The translations under genes and the position numbers were made by a program. The notes beneath the pieces are model-generated. The model saw nothing but the letters and a program-made list of their open reading frames with translations, was not told the DNA's origin and ran no database searches. From RPQJ01 sp031404015 (GTDB lineage: Bacteria > Pseudomonadota > Gammaproteobacteria > Steroidobacterales > Steroidobacteraceae): a stretch of 64,000 nt of DNA. The DNA lies in assembly GCA_031404015.1 (NCBI GenBank), contig JANNGT010000027.1, positions 1-64,000 of the forward strand, given 5' to 3'. The number at the start of each line of letters is the position of its first letter. Position 1 is the stretch's first letter. Positions 60,467 to 64,000 of this stretch are shown here, one piece after another.

Positions 60467-61084
60467 TCAGAACCAGTTGTAGTTGAAGCTGATGCTGACG
60501 CGCTCGGAGCGCACAGGATTCGGGGACACCTCGTGCCGCAGCCAGCTCTCGAACAATAGCAACGTGCCAGCTGCAACCGGCATCGTGACCCATGGGCGGT
60601 TCTCAGGGCGCGCCTGCGCAGTGCGAGGCGGCGCGGCCATGTACCGATCCAGCCGCGGGTCCTCAAGCTTGAGGCCTGGCACGCCTTTGGGCGTGCGTAC
60701 GTAATACGTGCCACTGAGGGTGGACAACGGGTGCAGGTGCAGCCCATGCGTGACGCCTCGCGGCATCATATTGATCCAGCAGTCGGTCAGGCTGAGCTCA
60801 CGCCCTGCCAGGTCGTAGTCGAGAATGCGTGCGTACGCGTCGACGTGCCGCTGCAGCTTCTTGCCGAGCAGCGCGAAAGTGGGCGACAGCGTCTGCATGC
60901 GATTAAGCGAGCCGTATGACGTGTAGCCGCCCGGGTAGCGTTCCCTGGACCACGCCTGCCCTGCCCGGTCGTCCAGGCGATACTGCTCGCATTCGCGCAG
61001 TAGTCGCGCATTGAAGGGCTCCCATCCGGTGCGCTGCAGCTTCGCGGAATAGACGTGAGTCGGAAACAGCGTGTGCACGGGCAT
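60467..61084 (-). CDS. Putative 2-oxoglutarate-Fe(II) oxygenase (TIGR02466-like)
   Basis: 205 residues. The double-stranded beta-helix core has the iron site region HGLHLHPLSTLSGTYYVR with the first His, EDPRLDRY, LLLFESWLRHEVSPNP with the distal His and the 2OG-binding Arg in VRSERVSISFNYN. The layout follows the family described as TIGR02466, found near uncharacterised genes in proteobacteria. Substrate unknown. The small downstream-facing protein at 61088 lies three bases upstream in the same unit. Confidence 0.8.
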   Translation of the reverse strand: MPVHTLFPTHVYSAKLQRTGWEPFNARLLRECEQYRLDDRAGQAWSRERYPGGYTSYGSLNRMQTLSPTFALLGKKLQRHVDAYARILDYDLAGRELSLTDCWINMMPRGVTHGLHLHPLSTLSGTYYVRTPKGVPGLKLEDPRLDRYMAAPPRTAQARPENRPWVTMPVAAGTLLLFESWLRHEVSPNPVRSERVSISFNYNWF

Positions 61085-61087
61085 GCG

Positions 61088-61306
61088 TCAGTCCTCGACC
61101 GACTGTCGGCGACGGTCAGGCAGCGGATCGTCTTCGTCGGGGACCGTCTGCTGCAGCACGGCCAACACGGCCTCCGCTGCCCGGTATCGGTACTCGTAGC
61201 GATGGTCGATCGGTGCGGGACGCGCGTTCAAGTACAACTCGAGCGCTTCCCCGATCACCTCGGCCTCGAGTTCGGGAAGCAGCAGTTTGATGCGGCTGTT
61301 GGCCAT
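61088..61306 (-). CDS. Small hypothetical protein
   Basis: 72 residues. Begins MANSRIKLLLPELEAEVIGEALELYL, followed by an acidic, Arg-rich tail (DEDDPLPDRRRQSVED). Mostly helical and soluble. It lies immediately before the oxygenase gene (ends three bases ahead of its start) and is probably co-translated. No family recognised. Confidence 0.55.
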   Translation of the reverse strand: MANSRIKLLLPELEAEVIGEALELYLNARPAPIDHRYEYRYRAAEAVLAVLQQTVPDEDDPLPDRRRQSVED

Positions 61307-61325
61307 GGGTGGTTTCTGCCGGTGG

Positions 61326-61613
61326 TCAGCGCGCAGTCACGGCGGCCGGCGCACGTTGCGGCAACGCGATCTCGCCTTTGCTCGTGCACCGTTGCGTGCC
61401 GAAGAAACTCGCGCCGCTGAGCTTGCCACTCAACTCGTAGGTGACCTTCTCGACAGGCTCGCCATCGAGCATGCCGAGCACCTGGCGGGCCATGCGCAAC
61501 ACTGAAACGGTGACCGGCACGCTGTCGACGGCTTCGCCAAAGCGCGGCACTGACCCTGCCTGGTCGCTGACGCCCGTCAGCGGCTCGATGCCGGCAACGC
61601 TATGATTCCGCAT
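61326..61613 (-). pseudogene. LEA14-like (type 2 LEA) gene, N-terminus missing
   Basis: The frame encodes about 85 residues of the second half of a WHy/LEA-2 domain: GVSDQAGSVPRFGEAVDSVPVTVSVLRMARQVLG and EKVTYELSGKLSGASFFGTQR, ending KGEIALPQ. The signal peptide and the first half of the domain are missing; upstream lies the DUF1428 stop codon within 15 bases. An ATG exists at 61613 without a good ribosome site. It looks like the remains of a longer gene cut when the neighbour arrived. Confidence 0.55.
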
Positions 61614-61628
61614 CAGGTGCAGTCCCGC

Positions 61629-61988
61629 TTAAAGCTGGACAAGTGTCTTGAATCCGCCCCAGAACATCCGCTTCCCATCGAACGGCATCTTCTTCGGGTC
61701 CATCATTGCCTGCAGGCGCTTGTCCTGGAAGACCGCCTTGTTGATGCGGTCCCGTTCGCGCCGCGACTTGTAGACGATGTACGAGAACACCACCACCTCG
61801 CCCGGCTTGAGTTTGACGCTGCGCGGAAAGGACGTGACCTTGCCCGGGCTAACGTCATCGGCGATACATTCGTGGTAGTCGAGGGCGCCATGCTCTTTCC
61901 AGACCTTGCCAGCCTTGCGCGCCATGGCGCGGTACGCGGGCAACTGCGCCTGCGGCACGGGAATGACGAATCCGTCGATATAGGCCAT
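61629..61988 (-). CDS. DUF1428 family protein
   Basis: 119 residues from the ATG at 61988, six bases after GAGGTG. DUF1428 signatures: YIDGFVIPVPQAQLPAYRAMARKAG, GALDYHECIADDV and FSYIVYKSRRERDRINKAVFQD and MFWGGFKTLV. A ferredoxin-like fold resembling antibiotic-biosynthesis monooxygenase-type dimers; function unknown. Confidence 0.92.
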   Translation of the reverse strand: MAYIDGFVIPVPQAQLPAYRAMARKAGKVWKEHGALDYHECIADDVSPGKVTSFPRSVKLKPGEVVVFSYIVYKSRRERDRINKAVFQDKRLQAMMDPKKMPFDGKRMFWGGFKTLVQL

Positions 61989-62113
61989 GGTGCTCACCTC
62001 GATGCGTAGGATTTATCCGGCGATGATCACATGCCGTGTGCGAGGTTTCCACAGTGCAGGTCGATTACAATGAGCGCTGGCGCCCTATCATGCCTTCCCG
62101 GAGCCCTTGGACA

Positions 62114-62638
62114 ATGCCGCGCATCCTTCTCCTGTTGCTGGCGACCATCACTCTCTACGGTGGTCCATTCGATGCGACTCGTGCGGAGGGCAACGACGAC
62201 TCGACGATCGCAGCCACGATCAAGGCCGCGCTGCTCGACAACCGCTACACCAGCGGCACGCGCATCAACGTCGACAGCAACGAGGGCGTCGTGCAATTGA
62301 GCGGCTTCGCGCTAACCGAGGACGAAAAGGCTGCGGCGACCAAGGTCGCCTCCGGCGTGACCGGCGTCAAGCAGGTCATCAACAACGTCGCGGTGGGCCC
62401 GGCTACATCGATGGGAACGAAACTCGACGACAGCCTGATCACAGGGCGGGTCAAGGCTGCGCTGATGGACGCCGCCGACGTCAAGAGCCTGCAGATCAAC
62501 GTTGAGACGCGTGATGGCGTCACGCAGCTGGCCGGCTACGTTGCATCCGCGGCGATGAAGGACAAGGCAGGCCAGATCACGGCAGGCATAGACGGCGTCA
62601 AACGCGTCGACAACGTGCTGGTGGTCAAGGCCCGTTGA
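62114..62638 (+). CDS. Exported protein with two BON domains
   Basis: 174 residues from the ATG at 62114. Signal peptide (RILLLLLATITLYGGPFDATRA/E), then two BON domains: IAATIKAALLDNRYTSGTRINVDSNEGVVQLSGF and LITGRVKAALMDAADVKSLQINVETRDGVTQLAGYV. BON proteins (OsmY/DolP type) bind phospholipid membranes and are often stress induced. Its 3' end overlaps the convergent MaoC gene by 14 bases. Confidence 0.92.
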   Translation: MPRILLLLLATITLYGGPFDATRAEGNDDSTIAATIKAALLDNRYTSGTRINVDSNEGVVQLSGFALTEDEKAAATKVASGVTGVKQVINNVAVGPATSMGTKLDDSLITGRVKAALMDAADVKSLQINVETRDGVTQLAGYVASAAMKDKAGQITAGIDGVKRVDNVLVVKAR

Positions 62639-63554
62639 GGACCTCGACCTGCGCCGACGGTGCGGCGGTGGTCCAGTAGGCGTACATGTGTACGCGGCCG
62701 GTGCGCACGTCGCACATCGCGCGCTTCTGCTGGCCGTCTTCCAGCCACTGCTTGATGTTCACGCGCGCGGGCAATTGCACCGGCGACAGGAACTGCGTCT
62801 CGAGCCTGGCATCCGAAGGCGCGGTATCGACGGGCCGCTCGGCAAGGCTGCGGGCAAGCGACCACATGCCGTGCGAAATTGCACCGCGCAACCCGAAGAA
62901 CCGGGCTGCGCGGTGGTGAAGATGAATGGGGTTGAAATCGCCCGACACGCGCGCATAGCTCCAGGCGTGGTTCAGGTCCACCTCGATCTCGGTCAGGACC
63001 TGGCTGTCTTTCGGTGCCTTGGGTGGCCGCGGCGGCCGCCCGCCCGTGCGCGGCACCGAGTCTGGCCACCGCGACAGGAACACACACGTCTCGCGCCAGA
63101 TCGTCTGGCCGGCCCGCACTACGTCGGTAATCATGTCGAACGCAAGCCCGGCATCGGTCTTGCGGTAATTGCGCGCGGCAACGACCAGGTTCACCGTCAT
63201 GCCGGTTTCCAGCGCCCTCGGCTGGGCAATCGTGTTACCGAGGTGGATCAGGCCCATCGGGCGCAGCGGAAACGCCTTGAGCCCCATGATCTGCAGGTGC
63301 AGCGGCATCGCCAGCACGTGCGGGTACGTGATCGGCACGTAACCGTTGCGCACGTCGGATGCGTCGAAAGCGCAGACGTCTGCATAGCGCGTGACGTTGC
63401 GCGGCTCGATGACGACGCCGTCGAGCCGAACCTCGAATTCGGGCGGGTCCACCAGCGACAGCAGGTCCGGGCGGCGCGTCAGCAGGACCCGCGGATAGCT
63501 CGCGAGTCCAGACGGCAGTTTCGTCAGGCGCAGCTGTACGGTATGGCTCGTCAC
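62625..63554 (-). CDS. MaoC-type double hot-dog hydratase
   Basis: 309 residues. The C-terminal hot-dog domain has the hydratase-2 motif YARVSGDFNPIHLH with catalytic Asp and His and FGLRGAISHGMW. The N-terminal half is a second, catalytically silent hot-dog domain (NTIAQPRALETGMTVNL). These enzymes hydrate (R)-specific enoyl-CoA or enoyl-ACP thioesters. The CcmI-like gene is upstream by one base but is unrelated in function. Confidence 0.88.
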   Translation of the reverse strand: MTSHTVQLRLTKLPSGLASYPRVLLTRRPDLLSLVDPPEFEVRLDGVVIEPRNVTRYADVCAFDASDVRNGYVPITYPHVLAMPLHLQIMGLKAFPLRPMGLIHLGNTIAQPRALETGMTVNLVVAARNYRKTDAGLAFDMITDVVRAGQTIWRETCVFLSRWPDSVPRTGGRPPRPPKAPKDSQVLTEIEVDLNHAWSYARVSGDFNPIHLHHRAARFFGLRGAISHGMWSLARSLAERPVDTAPSDARLETQFLSPVQLPARVNIKQWLEDGQQKRAMCDVRTGRVHMYAYWTTAAPSAQVEVLNGP

Positions 63555-63555
63555 C

Positions 63556-64000
63556 TCAGGGTTGGACCTGATCGATGACCACGTCCAGGTTTTCGCTGCC
63601 GCCCTTCTTCTGCACCGCCCGCCCGATCAGGTCGCCGCTGGCAGTGACGGCCGTGCCGCCAAAAGCCACGCGCGCAACGATCTCGACATCGTTCACCGAC
63701 GACAGGTCGCGGCCTTCGATCATGGTGTTGGCGTCGCTCAATACGACCTGCGCAGGCAGCTGGTCGCTCATGATGCGGGTTGCCGCGATCGGCGGCCCTG
63801 GAATACCGGGTTCGCGCGCCGCGACGAACAACGGCACGCCCGGCTTCAGCTTGGCAGCGAGCGCCGGATCGAGGTTGATGCTGATGCGGATCGTGCGGCC
63901 TTTGGCCGCGACGTCGCCGCCCATGGCGCCTGCATTCATGGAGCCACCACCCATGGGGCCGCTTGCGGGGCCACCCACCTGCCCGTCCGAGGCAGCCATG
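63556..64000 (-). CDS. ccmI: CcmI-like cytochrome c biogenesis protein, C-terminal part
   Basis: The last 147 residues of a protein that continues beyond the right edge. IRISINLDPALAAKLKPGVPLFVAAREPG, PPIAATRIMSDQLPAQVVLSDAN and VARVAFGGTAVTASGDLIGRA match the C-terminal domain of CcmI (CycH), which presents apocytochrome c to the haem lyase. The residues before it are a Gly/Met-rich linker. TPR repeats and the membrane part would lie beyond 64000. Name from this domain only. Confidence 0.7.
   Translation of the reverse strand, partial: MAASDGQVGGPASGPMGGGSMNAGAMGGDVAAKGRTIRISINLDPALAAKLKPGVPLFVAAREPGIPGPPIAATRIMSDQLPAQVVLSDANTMIEGRDLSSVNDVEIVARVAFGGTAVTASGDLIGRAVQKKGGSENLDVVIDQVQP

Noticed and set aside
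1..64000. tRNA, rRNA, CRISPR array, insertion sequence, prophage
   Set aside because: No cloverleaf, regular repeat-spacer pattern, transposase motif or phage gene was seen on either strand.

Overview
The window is one long proteobacterial segment (about 2.12 kb to 64 kb, GC-rich) with a short foreign left end. The main segment has the gene order fabD-fabG-acpP-fabF-pabB-pabC-mltG-tmk-holB-pilZ, a type II secretion pseudopilin block beside a rhombosortase, a YheU protein, a RIO kinase and an HU protein with a lysine-rich N-terminal tail. This points to a Gammaproteobacterium, with the fabF-pabB-mltG arrangement closest to the Xanthomonadales/Nevskiales/Steroidobacterales side. The family assignment is inference; no 16S rRNA or other phylogenetic RNA marker is present.

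Positions 1 to about 2118 do not belong with the rest. Base composition is AT-rich at first, then intermediate. The genes there (an NBR1-like Ig-domain lipoprotein and the C-terminus of an alkaline-phosphatase-superfamily protein) look Chloroflexota-like. gspL is cut in mid-frame where this material begins, so the left end is most likely an assembly chimera, possibly with a second join near 718.

Region by region: 2.1-5.7 kb is gspL(partial)-K-J-I-H-G on the minus strand, divergent from rhombosortase rrtA. The region 6.4-15.2 kb is a tightly overlapped fatty-acid, folate, cell-wall and replication operon. The region 15.2-33.5 kb is a mosaic of metabolic and stress genes (cNMP-rhodanese protein, fatty-acid oxidation enzyme, TIR-like protein, alcohol dehydrogenase, glycosyltransferase, hybrid kinase, aldolase, HU, deiodinase-like nitroreductase, glutathione peroxidase, MFS-cNMP fusion). 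It contains a frameshifted SDR gene and a VapB antitoxin remnant.

The region 33.7-44.1 kb is the most unusual. It holds a tandem-AAA FtsH-like zinc protease lacking obvious membrane segments, a DUF3841 protein, a secreted CHAT-family protease, a FecR-like exported protein and a CHASE2 membrane sensor, interleaved with small membrane proteins. The region 44.3-51.7 kb holds a MarR regulator, a CHRD protein, a dienelactone hydrolase, a MOD1-domain protein paired with a hybrid histidine kinase, a lipid-kinase-like protein and a phosphoesterase.

The region 51.9-55.4 kb is a probable D-amino-acid (D-glutamate type) catabolic cluster: D-aminoacylase, dgcN, dgcA. The region 55.4-64 kb carries a RIO kinase, a zinc-sensing diguanylate cyclase, yheU, a glutathione transferase, Cu/Zn superoxide dismutase, a 2OG-Fe(II) oxygenase, a truncated LEA14-like gene, a BON-domain protein, a MaoC hydratase and the C-terminus of a CcmI-like cytochrome c biogenesis protein at the right edge.

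No tRNA, rRNA, CRISPR array, insertion sequence or phage gene was recognised.
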